29,412 nucleotides of DNA from a virus, in the IMG/VR virus record IMGVR_UViG_3300017989_000342, positions 1-29,412 of that record. One strand, written 5' to 3'. Shown one piece after another: positions 13,864 to 20,745 of the stretch. Position 1 is the first letter of the stretch, and each line of letters begins with the position of its first letter. A program made the position numbers and the translations under genes. Below the pieces are notes generated by a model, which searched no databases, had not been told where the DNA came from, and saw only the letters and a list, made by a program, of their open reading frames with translations.

Positions 13864-15420
13864 CTAAGCTTCTCTAGTTTTGAAACGTGATGAATGAGTC
13901 GTATTTTTCTTTTGAAACGATTTACGGTAAGGTTCTGATGTTTTGTTGGTGTCTTTCATGCTACCCACGGAACCTAATTCATCCAAATGCTGAATTGCTT
14001 GAGTTGCTGAATCAACTTGATCATCATGCTTACCATTAGGAAATACCATTAATTCTAAGATAAAGTCATTTATCCATGGAGCTATCATAGGATCAGGAAA
14101 GTATATATCTCCCGATTTAAATAACGGAGCCTGTGACTGTGCGCGTTCAACTTTAGATCCATTCGGTTCAACTTCAATGATACGCTTAATATTATTTTTG
14201 CGAAGCATCGAAATGATACCTGGACCATTAGCTTTATCTTCAATCAACAATGCTTTATAGTCAGGATGTTTAGTTATAAACAATTCACATGCCTCTAGAG
14301 TTTTATCAAATCCCATTCTAGATCTAACCATATCAGGTAAAAGAAATATATCACCGGTTGAACTCCTCCCCCACTCAGTGCCTACAACAAAATCAGTCTT
14401 ATTTTTTTTATTCTTAGACTTTTCTTTAAAAGTCATATCCCATGAGTGACATTTATAAACTATGTCTTTTGGTATTTGAGTATAGAATTTAAAATGTTCT
14501 CTTTTAAAAATATTACCATCTGCAGGAGCAGGACGTTGCTGCATTTGTCCTGCAAACATTTCTGCATCAGAAACTCGCATAGCTTCTAAATCATCTTCAT
14601 TGTGTTTCGCTTTCCAAAGCGCTTCGCCTTTTTCACGCGGATCAAATTCACTTTTACCATCTTCATTCAATGCAGGAAGATTGAGATGATAAAATTTAAA
14701 TTCACTTCCTCCATCTAAAAGAAACCCTGCTAAATCGTCTTCATGCAATCTCTGCATAATAATTATTATCGGAGTATCTTTAGAATTTACTCTAGATTTG
14801 ATTGTATTATTAAATCGATCATTAATTCGTGAACGAATTGTATCACTGGCAGCGTCATCAGGCTTAAGCGGATCATCAATTAAAATTGCACCATTAAACT
14901 CAAAAGGTGCATCAGGATCTTGAACAGTACCAGCACCAAATCCAGTAATCTGCCCTCCTGTTGCTACGGCATACATACCTCCGCCCATATGATTAAACCA
15001 TTTCTTTTTGGATTGTGAATCTTGTTTCAAAACCATTGGCCATCGAGATTGATACTCATCACTCGTTACAATTTCTTTAATTGCAGAACTATTATCTAAC
15101 GCAAGATCATCAGAATAAGATAAATGTAAAAATTTACATTTAGGGTTACGAGCTAAACACCAACTAACAAATGCTTTAATTACAATTTCTGTTTTTGAAT
15201 ATCGCGGAGGAAGATTAATTAGCAGGTAGGTAATCTCTCCGCGATAAACTTTCATAAGAGCATCACAAATAGAATCATGATGCCAGTTTTCGAGAAATTC
15301 TTCTCGTTTAATTTCTCTAAACATCCATTTCAAGAATTTTTTTAAATCTTCTTCAAGCTCTAATGTATCTAATCGATGCTGTATGGATTCAACTGAAGGA
15401 ATTTCTAGATTACTTATCAC
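13864..15420 (-). CDS. terL: Terminase large subunit
   Basis: A 518-residue DNA packaging motor. The ATPase part has a Walker A-like NLPPRYSKTE (69-78), Walker B AILIDD (178-183) and the coupling motif IIMQRLHEDD (220-229). The nuclease part has the acidic positions SWDMTFK (Asp328), LIEDKANGP (Glu394, Asp395) and KHDDQVDSA (Asp466/467/470), the RNase H-like triad that cuts concatemers. A GTG start overlaps the terS stop region by 11 bases. Length and motif order are those of complete TerL proteins of the type with the C-terminal domain common in Mu-like and lambdoid phages. Confidence 0.93.
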   Translation of the reverse strand: MISNLEIPSVESIQHRLDTLELEEDLKKFLKWMFREIKREEFLENWHHDSICDALMKVYRGEITYLLINLPPRYSKTEIVIKAFVSWCLARNPKCKFLHLSYSDDLALDNSSAIKEIVTSDEYQSRWPMVLKQDSQSKKKWFNHMGGGMYAVATGGQITGFGAGTVQDPDAPFEFNGAILIDDPLKPDDAASDTIRSRINDRFNNTIKSRVNSKDTPIIIIMQRLHEDDLAGFLLDGGSEFKFYHLNLPALNEDGKSEFDPREKGEALWKAKHNEDDLEAMRVSDAEMFAGQMQQRPAPADGNIFKREHFKFYTQIPKDIVYKCHSWDMTFKEKSKNKKNKTDFVVGTEWGRSSTGDIFLLPDMVRSRMGFDKTLEACELFITKHPDYKALLIEDKANGPGIISMLRKNNIKRIIEVEPNGSKVERAQSQAPLFKSGDIYFPDPMIAPWINDFILELMVFPNGKHDDQVDSATQAIQHLDELGSVGSMKDTNKTSEPYRKSFQKKNTTHSSRFKTREA

Positions 15421-15880
15421 TTTGAGTTTTCTCCGCCATTGCTTTAAGAGAAAGCAATTCTTCCTTGGAGAGTTTTTTTAAATCAATTGAATTAGTATTT
15501 TCCATAGAACCAGTTAAATTAATATTTGTCTGTTCACGTTCTTTTCCAAGAATATGATTCACAAACCAATTAATTTGAACTTGATCCCCTCCCTCCATAG
15601 ATTTAAGAATAGACTTAATTACCATTTTGTCTAAAGCAGGAGTATTAGCTGCCCGATATAATTTATTAAGTTCTGCCTTAGGGAGAGTAATATAGCGATT
15701 AAGTATATTTTTAAATTGTGTTCTAGTTTTAAGAGACAAGGCTTTTTCTTCATCAGTCATCTTCGGTCTACCAAAGCCTTTAGATTTAGTATGCCCTTTT
15801 TTAAATTGTGTCGCACGTTGTCGAGCCGCCTTCTCAGGATCTTTTGACATTTTAGATTTGCCTTTCTTTTTTACTGCCAT
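15410..15880 (-). CDS. terS: Putative terminase small subunit
   Basis: A 156-residue basic protein just before terL. The first 40 residues are lysine-rich and contain QFKKGHTKSKGFGRPK, a motif found at the N-terminus of DUF5681-type terminase small subunits. A helical core follows (TRTQFKNILNRYITLP, LDKMVIKSILKSME), and then an acidic C-terminal helix (SKEELLSLKAMAEK). The protein recognises pac/cos DNA and loads TerL. I start at the ATG at 15880, preceded by AAGG. An in-frame GTG at 15934 touches the -10 box of the promoter and so would not be in the mRNA. Confidence 0.75.
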   Translation of the reverse strand: MAVKKKGKSKMSKDPEKAARQRATQFKKGHTKSKGFGRPKMTDEEKALSLKTRTQFKNILNRYITLPKAELNKLYRAANTPALDKMVIKSILKSMEGGDQVQINWFVNHILGKEREQTNINLTGSMENTNSIDLKKLSKEELLSLKAMAEKTQSDK

Positions 15881-15934
15881 GCGATAGCCTTTTTTATGCC
15901 TAATTACTATTTCGCCTTGAATTAATGGTATCAC

Positions 15935-15964
15935 ATTCTATCGACGATCGAAACCTCAAGTCAA
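15935..15964 (-). promoter_or_regulatory. Sigma70-type promoter of the terminase/late operon
   Basis: On the minus strand TTGACT (15964-15959), 18-base spacer, TAGAAT (15940-15935). The start point would be near 15928, about 48 bases before the terS ATG. This is the best candidate for the promoter that opens the late operon, and it flanks the iteron-like region on the packaging side. Confidence 0.72.
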
Positions 15965-16015
15965 CTATTTATTTTTTGTTTAGACGCACAAGTAAACCTC
16001 AGATGTAAGATCGAA

Positions 16016-16320
16016 AAGTGAAAGTGACACTTTATCACTTTTTCTACTTACACTCCACTTTTTTACGGTACACGCACACATATATTTTATTTTTATGTAT
16101 TATATATATAAAACAAAATATCACTTTATAACTTCCTTAGCGGTTTTAATGACTTGACGCGGATCTGAAATATAAATAAAGTATCACCGAGTGATAAAAT
16201 TTTATCACTTTGACGCAAAACTAAGACACAATGCAAGGTAACAACTCTCCGCGCAGTCACAGTGCACCAAAACAAAAATGATTGAAGTGATACTTTTAAA
16301 AGTGACACTTTTTATCACTA
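16016..16320. repeat. Iteron-like AAGTGA/TCACTT array with AT-rich core (candidate replication origin)
   Basis: The non-coding stretch 15965-16329 holds at least seven exact AAGTGA/TCACTT hexamers: plus orientation at 16016, 16022, 16285 and 16300; minus orientation at 16035, 16121 and 16205. There are near copies at 16184, 16191 and 16315. Several pair as dyads: AAAGTGA-N7-TCACTTT (16021-16041), TATCAC-CGA-GTGATA (16182-16196) and the 18-base palindrome GTGATAAAATTTTATCAC (16191-16208). A very AT-rich tract lies between them (16081-16120). The array adjoins the 3' end of the primase-helicase gene. This is the layout of a replication origin with initiator sites and an unwinding region. A pac site or operator cluster is the alternative. 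Confidence 0.65.
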
Positions 16321-16329
16321 AATTTTTAA

Positions 16330-18873
16330 TTAAATGCTGTCAGAACTTTCGATTGACTCTCCGATCCCAGAGATATGGAACCCTTTATTGGTATTTTTTG
16401 TAGTAAAACCTGCATCATTCATGGCGTTTAAAAAGCTCATTTTTCCCATTTGATTTTTAGAATCAAGATAGGTTTGCTGCCATGTAGCAAACATTTTCCA
16501 TATTTTTGATCTTAAAATTTTCTCTTCTTTATCCAAAAATACAGAAGTGATATGACCGTCTACGTCGATAGGTTCTTCAATAATAGAATTAATAAAGCTC
16601 CAAATACAGTCATCTTTCTTTGACCATTTATCGACATTCTCTTGACTTTTAATAGTTTTTGTATATTCACCATTATTATCTACGGCCAATTTTTTAAGGC
16701 CATTCAATGCAAAAGTAAGTACACCAAGAGGATCATTATTAAATAGATCTTTAGCAATTTCGGTATTAGGTCTACCATTATATTGCTTACTAAAATTGAT
16801 AATACTGAAACGCCTTTTCATAGCACCACTATAACCTTCGCCGGTAATGGGCATCTTATTAGCGCCAAAGATATGTAGAGCAGGCAGCTTAGTATAAACA
16901 TCATCACGCTTCTTAATTTCAATTCTAACGATGTCCTGGTCATCTACTTGCTTAACAATATCATCATCAATCCTACAGTTGGTTTTGATATCGCTTACGA
17001 TATTCATAAGCTTACCAATCATAGAGGTCATATGAAATCCATGGAACTTATCAGGAGAAACACCACTGATATTTTTATCATTCTTATGGAGTTGCTTTAG
17101 TATTTTTATAGTTGTTGATTTCCCTGTAGATGTTTTACCTAGCAAAACAAAAAATTGAGGAAATTTAGGCATTAAGCTTGCGCCAAACATTTGTTGAACA
17201 AGGTCAAAACTTTCTTTATCTTCTTCTAGATACTCATATAACCAATCTTCAAAATCATCATTACGTCTAGAAGTATCATGAAGATAGTCACTATATTTTT
17301 GTTCAATAATAGTAGTACAGAAATCACTTTTGTCATGTTCTTTAAATACTAATTGATATTCGTTATTTTTATTTCTCTCTAGATGGAGAGTACCATCTAA
17401 GAAATTGGCCATATCATTTCGAGGAGCAAATAGATCGACATCCTCCGGCTTTTCAGGAACGTAAAGTGTGAACATTTTAAATACTGAATCAAGCTTTCTT
17501 ATGGAGAGTTTATTCTTATATTTAGAATTTAACTTAGTTTTTAGAATATGAATTTTAGCTTCATCCAAAAACTGCCAGTGCTTATCTTTGTAGTAAAATA
17601 GATTCACTGCATCTTGTTTAACAATTAATCCACTACTAAATGTTTCGCTATCTTCATCAAAATCAGCGCCGAATATGTTCTCCATAAGCCATCTAACGCC
17701 GATAAACTCATTATTAAGCTTAGTAGGTGACTCAGCATTTGCAGGCATATCAACAGTAGTAGGGCGCTTCTCAGGATCTAATTTTTTCCAGATGGTACAC
17801 TTAGCAGAGCAGTAAATTGATTTACATTCATCTTGACAACCAAAATTATAATTGTTATGCCGCTCATATATATTATTAATAATCGCTGTTAATTCTGATA
17901 GCGGTAAATCATTCTCAGATGCCCATGTTGACAAATCCCTTTCACATGCTTTTTGCGTTTTACCTGTACGAAAATAGTCGTTTACTATACGGAGCGCAGC
18001 ATTGTTTCGACCGATATCATCACATCTAGATTCTAGCATTTTGGTAATACATATTTTTCCATCATACTTTTCAAAAGGAGATGGTTTAACTAATGTACCT
18101 GCTTTTTCCTTTTCAATTTCGTATGACTTTCGTAGTACTTTTTCATATTCAGAAACCAAAACCTCAGAGGTTTCGTTTTCCATTTCAACATACTGCATGA
18201 AATCATAACAGTGAGGCTCTTCACATTCTTCTAGAATATTATCTAACTCTCCAAGCCTTACAACATTCTTATAAAGTCCGCTCTTTTCATGTTTAGTAAA
18301 AGGAACTCTAAATTTACGATTATAGTTATAGATAGAATCATCTAGTGTAGGGAAATCATCCTTCAAATGCTTAGCTAAATCTTTTAATTGATTTGGTAAA
18401 TGTTCATTTGCTTCTAATGGAAATAAACTAAAAGGAATCATTAAATGAAATCCTTTATTACCACTAAAAAATAAAACATATTGGTTGTTATTAAGCTTAA
18501 GCCATTTAATAAAATTATCTACATCGTAGAGAGCATCTGCAGGATCATCTGCATCGAAATCAAAGCTAACCATATTTAAAGCAGGTCTAGCTATTCCCTC
18601 ATATTGAGTAAAGGTTTTACCATTACATTTAAATTCAGGATTAGAGGGCGTTTGACCAGATAAATGATATTCATATATGGATTTGCCTTCAGTATCCTTT
18701 TTATTTGTATCCCATTCGAGTTTTAAATAATCGTTATCTAGATCGAAATAACAGCAATATGCTGTATCTCCGTTATGATTTAGAATTTTATCATACAGAT
18801 TACAGGACTTTAGGTGCCCTTGAGTTAACTTAGAATGCTTCTTGCTTAAAAAGTAATTAACGTAGTTTCTCAT
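16330..18873 (-). CDS. AEP-type primase fused to SF3 helicase
   Basis: An 847-residue replication protein. Residues about 90-215 are an archaeo-eukaryotic primase domain: the metal motif SFDFDADD (Asp105, Asp107), the nucleotide motif FSGNKGFHLMI (136-146) and NRKFRVPFTKHEKSG (185-199). A PriCT-like helical region (275-340) leads to four Cys (346, 350, 355, 359) that could bind zinc or a cluster. The D5-type SF3 helicase follows: Walker A LLGKTSTGKSTT (577-588), Walker B-like region near Asp628, sensor FGANKMP (669-675) and arginine finger MKRRF (685-689). It would initiate and unwind, probably at the adjacent iterons. The ribosome binding site is TCAGGGAAA. Confidence 0.88.
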   Translation of the reverse strand: MRNYVNYFLSKKHSKLTQGHLKSCNLYDKILNHNGDTAYCCYFDLDNDYLKLEWDTNKKDTEGKSIYEYHLSGQTPSNPEFKCNGKTFTQYEGIARPALNMVSFDFDADDPADALYDVDNFIKWLKLNNNQYVLFFSGNKGFHLMIPFSLFPLEANEHLPNQLKDLAKHLKDDFPTLDDSIYNYNRKFRVPFTKHEKSGLYKNVVRLGELDNILEECEEPHCYDFMQYVEMENETSEVLVSEYEKVLRKSYEIEKEKAGTLVKPSPFEKYDGKICITKMLESRCDDIGRNNAALRIVNDYFRTGKTQKACERDLSTWASENDLPLSELTAIINNIYERHNNYNFGCQDECKSIYCSAKCTIWKKLDPEKRPTTVDMPANAESPTKLNNEFIGVRWLMENIFGADFDEDSETFSSGLIVKQDAVNLFYYKDKHWQFLDEAKIHILKTKLNSKYKNKLSIRKLDSVFKMFTLYVPEKPEDVDLFAPRNDMANFLDGTLHLERNKNNEYQLVFKEHDKSDFCTTIIEQKYSDYLHDTSRRNDDFEDWLYEYLEEDKESFDLVQQMFGASLMPKFPQFFVLLGKTSTGKSTTIKILKQLHKNDKNISGVSPDKFHGFHMTSMIGKLMNIVSDIKTNCRIDDDIVKQVDDQDIVRIEIKKRDDVYTKLPALHIFGANKMPITGEGYSGAMKRRFSIINFSKQYNGRPNTEIAKDLFNNDPLGVLTFALNGLKKLAVDNNGEYTKTIKSQENVDKWSKKDDCIWSFINSIIEEPIDVDGHITSVFLDKEEKILRSKIWKMFATWQQTYLDSKNQMGKMSFLNAMNDAGFTTKNTNKGFHISGIGESIESSDSI

Positions 18874-18894
18874 TTAATTTCCCTGAAAAATAAT

Positions 18895-18923
18895 ATTAGA
18901 AAGCACTTTTTTTAATTTGACAA
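18895..18923 (-). promoter_or_regulatory. Leftward promoter of the primase-helicase gene
   Basis: On the minus strand TTGTCA (18923-18918), 17 bases, TCTAAT (18900-18895). Its -35 box shares bases with the -35 box of the rightward promoter at 18917-18946, so RNA polymerase cannot occupy both at once. Confidence 0.65.
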
Positions 18924-18946
18924 GGAGATTTTTTATTTCTTATAAT
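18917..18946 (+). promoter_or_regulatory. Strong rightward sigma70-type promoter of the candidate small RNA
   Basis: TTGACA at 18917-18922 and TATAAT at 18941-18946 match both consensus hexamers exactly with an 18-base spacer (TTATAA at 17 bases is the alternative -10). Transcription would start near 18952-18954. It is the closest match to consensus in the window. Confidence 0.8.
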
Positions 18947-18950
18947 TTTA

Positions 18951-18964
18951 GATACTTCGATATC
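18951..18964. promoter_or_regulatory. Operator-like dyad at the small RNA start site
   Basis: GATACTTCGATATC has GATA and TATC arms around a six-base centre, placed over the predicted transcription start. It shares the sequence GATATCG (on one strand) with the dyad in the next rightward promoter. It may be a repressor site, or a 5' hairpin of the RNA if transcription starts at its first base. Confidence 0.4.
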
Positions 18965-19029
18965 CTTTCCCTGATAAGATTGGTGATGAGAGTCCTTAGG
19001 CATCTGATTTTTCAGGTGCCTATCTTTTT
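18952..19029 (+). ncRNA. Candidate phage small RNA with anti-ribosome-binding-site segment
   Basis: A roughly 78-base transcript is defined by a consensus promoter upstream and an intrinsic terminator downstream, with no ORF of note inside. Between them lies TTTCCCTGATAA (18966-18977). Its reverse complement TTATCAGGGAAA matches the ribosome binding sites of the primase gene (11 of 12 bases, TCAGGGAAA exact), of the first early gene at 19136 (10 exact, TTATCAGGGA) and of the moron gene at 1148 (8 exact, ATCAGGGA). The architecture (possible short 5' hairpin, C-rich open segment, terminator hairpin) is that of trans-acting bacterial sRNAs. Alternatively it is an attenuated leader of the early operon. 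Sequence elements are seen; expression and targets are inferred. Confidence 0.6.
18997..19029 (+). terminator. Rho-independent terminator of the candidate small RNA
   Basis: AGGCATCTGA (18998-19007), loop TTTT, TCAGGTGCCT (19012-19021), with one G-U pair and one more closing A-T pair, then TCTTTTT (19023-19029). A clean 10-11 bp hairpin plus T tract on the plus strand, 45 bases after the predicted start. Confidence 0.85.
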
Positions 19030-19072
19030 AGTATTCAAATAAAAATAAATTTTCATATTGACAAAAAACTTG

Positions 19073-19101
19073 TTGACGATATCGCTTGGATATCTTTTAA
19101 T
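19073..19101 (+). promoter_or_regulatory. Rightward promoter of the early operon
   Basis: TTGACG at 19073-19078, 17 bases, TTTAAT at 19096-19101. It lies after the small RNA terminator and 35 bases before the first early ATG, so the operon can be transcribed independently of the small RNA. Another TTGACA at 19058-19063 has no matching -10 box. Confidence 0.65.
19078..19094. promoter_or_regulatory. GATATC dyad filling the spacer of the early promoter
   Basis: Two GATATC hexamers (19078-19083 and 19089-19094) are separated by five bases and occupy almost exactly the spacer between the -35 and -10 boxes of the early promoter. A protein bound here would block RNA polymerase. This is a candidate operator for an early gene repressor that is not identified in the window. 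Confidence 0.5.
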
Positions 19102-19135
19102 AGGTTTTCAAAATTAATTATCAGGGAGAAATAAA

Positions 19136-19438
19136 ATGAATGAACAAGAAATAATTATAAAAGATTTAAAATCAAAAATTGAAATTGCTAATCTTAAAAT
19201 AGCAGAGCTAAATCAAAAAAATCAAATTATGAATCAAGCCTTAAAAAGCGAATCAGAAGAATTAATGAAACTAAGAAAAGAAAGGAAATCATTAATAGAA
19301 TCTGCTGATAGAGAAATTAACCAACTAAGAGGAGATATAAAACTTCTAGAAGACGACAACAAAGCTATATCAGAACATAATATTGCATTGGAAAATAAAA
19401 TAAGAGTACTTAAAAAAGCTATGAAGGAGTTATTATAA
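19136..19438 (+). CDS. Coiled-coil protein, first gene of the early operon
   Basis: A 100-residue protein predicted to be coiled coil over nearly its whole length (I/L heptads with K, E, N; for example IIIKDLKSKIEIANLKIAEL and QLRGDIKLLEDDNKAI). The ribosome binding site GGGAG lies in the block ATCAGGGAGAAAT shared with the moron gene and complementary to the candidate small RNA. First position behind the early promoter suggests early, abundant synthesis. No family recognised; it could be a scaffold for early complexes or a host takeover factor, but nothing shows this directly. Confidence 0.65.
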   Translation: MNEQEIIIKDLKSKIEIANLKIAELNQKNQIMNQALKSESEELMKLRKERKSLIESADREINQLRGDIKLLEDDNKAISEHNIALENKIRVLKKAMKELL

Positions 19439-19440
19439 TT

Positions 19441-19794
19441 ATGAAAGCAGAAATCAATTTAGAAAACAAAGAAGAAGCAGCTAGACAAGTTGCGCTTATT
19501 CAAAAATCAATCGATGAACTTCTAGAGGTTATTGAGACGCAGAAGAATGAGCTTTTAAATAATGTTAAAGTTATGAAAGAAGCAGAAGATCATATTAAGA
19601 CCTTGGAGAAAAGCACTATTGATTTGACTCAAACGATAAAGGGCATTCATATGATTCTAGGATCTAGAAAAGATAAGTTTGAAGGAGATGAAGAGATGAA
19701 CGAACTTATGAACCATTTATCCGTATTCGTAATGGGATCAGGTTCAATCAAAATAGGAGTAATGGAAAATGAGAGAAAAAACAATAACAGTTAG
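19441..19794 (+). CDS. Second early coiled-coil protein
   Basis: A 117-residue acidic protein, mostly helical (MKAEINLENKEEAARQVALI, then a long helix to about residue 75). A more globular C-terminal part follows with HMILGSRKDKFEGDEEMNEL and FVMGSGSIKIGVMENE. Two bases separate it from the previous stop. It might be related to that gene by duplication of helical content, but no clear sequence identity is visible. The function is unknown. It overlaps the next gene by 26 bases. Confidence 0.6.
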   Translation: MKAEINLENKEEAARQVALIQKSIDELLEVIETQKNELLNNVKVMKEAEDHIKTLEKSTIDLTQTIKGIHMILGSRKDKFEGDEEMNELMNHLSVFVMGSGSIKIGVMENERKNNNS

Positions 19795-20017
19795 TCCTGC
19801 ACAAGCTCAAAGTTTATTCAATGTAATAGATCATTTGGTAGCTGAAAATATAGAGTTAAGAGAAGCTTTAGCGAAACAAGAAGCTAGAAATAAATTTAGC
19901 TCAGAAGATTATTATAGGGAATTAAGGAAGGAGATAGAAAATGAGTCAACAAATGGGTTCATCACAACTGCTAGATTTCAAAACCAAAGTAGACGTGGTA
20001 GTAAAGCTTTTTCCTAA
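19769..20017 (+). CDS. Small early protein with unusually long 3' overlap
   Basis: An 82-residue ORF (MREKTITVSPAQAQSLFNVI...). Residues 1-55 look like a normal helical protein. The last 23 residues (STNGFITTARFQ...) are rich in S, R, Q, and are encoded in a stretch that is also the start of the next gene in another frame (77-base overlap). This suggests that the original stop was lost and reading continues to the next available one. GGAG lies 9 bases before the ATG. The function is unknown. Confidence 0.5.
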   Translation: MREKTITVSPAQAQSLFNVIDHLVAENIELREALAKQEARNKFSSEDYYRELRKEIENESTNGFITTARFQNQSRRGSKAFS

Positions 20018-20141
20018 TGATGCTCATGCATGTGTGGATAAAGTGTTCTCTACTCCTTTTGAAGCAGAAAAATATGTAGCTAAAAAAGAAAAACAAGGAT
20101 CTAATTATAAATATGAAATTGAATCTAAGGAGATAGAGTGA
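19941..20141 (+). CDS. Small early protein of unknown function
   Basis: A 66-residue protein with a strong ribosome binding site (AAGGAGATAGAAA before the ATG), which makes its start convincing although it lies inside the 3' end of the previous ORF. The sequence has an alpha-beta look: FKTKVDVVVKLFPNDAHACVD, then FSTPFEAEKYVAKKEKQ and YKYEIESKE, as in small phage proteins that process or bind nucleotides. No motif is diagnostic. Its stop overlaps the next start (GTGA). Confidence 0.6.
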   Translation: MSQQMGSSQLLDFKTKVDVVVKLFPNDAHACVDKVFSTPFEAEKYVAKKEKQGSNYKYEIESKEIE

Positions 20142-20302
20142 AATTATTAAAAAGAATATTTTTTGTTTTAACTAATTGGTTAACTATATTAACTTCGCCG
20201 GTATGGGTGCTTCCTGTATTTTTATTTCTAATTTTTACTGATTCTAATTGCGCCTATAAATATTTCTTTAAAGGTCAATTGTCTATATTTTTCGAGAAAT
20301 AA
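20138..20302 (+). CDS. Small membrane protein
   Basis: A 54-residue ORF with GTG start overlapping the previous stop, and GGAG before it. A basic N-terminus (MKLLKR) leads into one long or two short hydrophobic segments (7-33: IFFVLTNWLTILTS and VWVLPVFLFLIF), then a short polar tail with CAYKYFFKG. Positive-inside rule places the N-terminus in the cytoplasm. Phages often encode such small inner membrane proteins early, for example for superinfection exclusion or to block host functions. The precise role is unknown. Confidence 0.55.
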   Translation: MKLLKRIFFVLTNWLTILTSPVWVLPVFLFLIFTDSNCAYKYFFKGQLSIFFEK

Positions 20303-20303
20303 A

Positions 20304-20549
20304 ATGGGAAAAACTCAAAGAAAAATATATGAAGATTCTCGTTATTATTTATCCTTATATAATTTGGATGTTGTAGAGATAAATAAAAAAGATTCTGATT
20401 TTATTACTTTGAGATTAATAACCAGCGATAAAAAAGTTGTAGCTAGAAAAACAGTATCAAAAATAGATTTTAGCTATCCTATGCAGGTACAAGATTTAAT
20501 TTTAATTCATGCTACCGATAGAGGTAATAATGAAGGCTTAAGGGAATAG
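20304..20549 (+). CDS. Hypothetical early protein
   Basis: An 81-residue basic protein (MGKTQRKIYEDSRYYLSLYN...) with a beta-rich middle (DFITLRLITSDKKVVARKTV) and a C-terminal helix-like stretch. No family recognised. The gene begins one base after the preceding stop and ends two bases before the next ATG, so it belongs to the early operon. The ribosome binding site is poor; translation may depend on coupling to the upstream membrane protein gene. Confidence 0.55.
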   Translation: MGKTQRKIYEDSRYYLSLYNLDVVEINKKDSDFITLRLITSDKKVVARKTVSKIDFSYPMQVQDLILIHATDRGNNEGLRE

Positions 20550-20551
20550 GA

Positions 20552-20743
20552 ATGAAGGTTAGAGTTAGAAAATGCGTTTCATATAGATACTATAAAGTTC
20601 CGCAACAAGATGGAGAGATAGGGATTAAAGACATTGAAAAGCTAGATAAAATAGAGTTTATTTTTAGCGAAGGAATGAGCGAGCAAGAAAAGAAACGTAT
20701 ATTAAATAGATGGAAAAATAAAGACATAACCATAAAGGAGTAA
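20552..20743 (+). CDS. Hypothetical early protein
   Basis: A 63-residue protein with a basic start (MKVRVRKCVSYRYYKV), an acidic centre with DGEIGIKDIEKLDKIEFIF and a helical C-terminus (SEQEKKRILNRWKNKD). The pattern suggests a small alpha-beta fold. No family is recognised and the neighbours on both sides are also unknown. A weak GGAAT-type site overlaps the previous stop region. The ORF is supported by operon packing and by an absence of competing frames. Confidence 0.5.
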   Translation: MKVRVRKCVSYRYYKVPQQDGEIGIKDIEKLDKIEFIFSEGMSEQEKKRILNRWKNKDITIKE

Positions 20744-20745
20744 GT

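Noticed and set aside
15881-15934. N-terminal extension of terS from a GTG start
   Set aside because: The GTG is adjacent to the -10 box at 15935-15940, so it would be upstream of or at the transcription start; the ATG at 15880 has AAGG at good spacing.
16126-16308. 60-residue minus-strand ORF in the region between primase and terS
   Set aside because: It lies across the iteron-like repeats and palindromes, has no ribosome binding site of note, and its composition (many V, L, R, C, S) is unlike the genes around it.
19058-19086. Second TTGACA as an early promoter
   Set aside because: At 17 bases downstream there is ATCGCT, which is not a -10 box; the TTGACG at 19073 has a good TTTAAT at the right distance.
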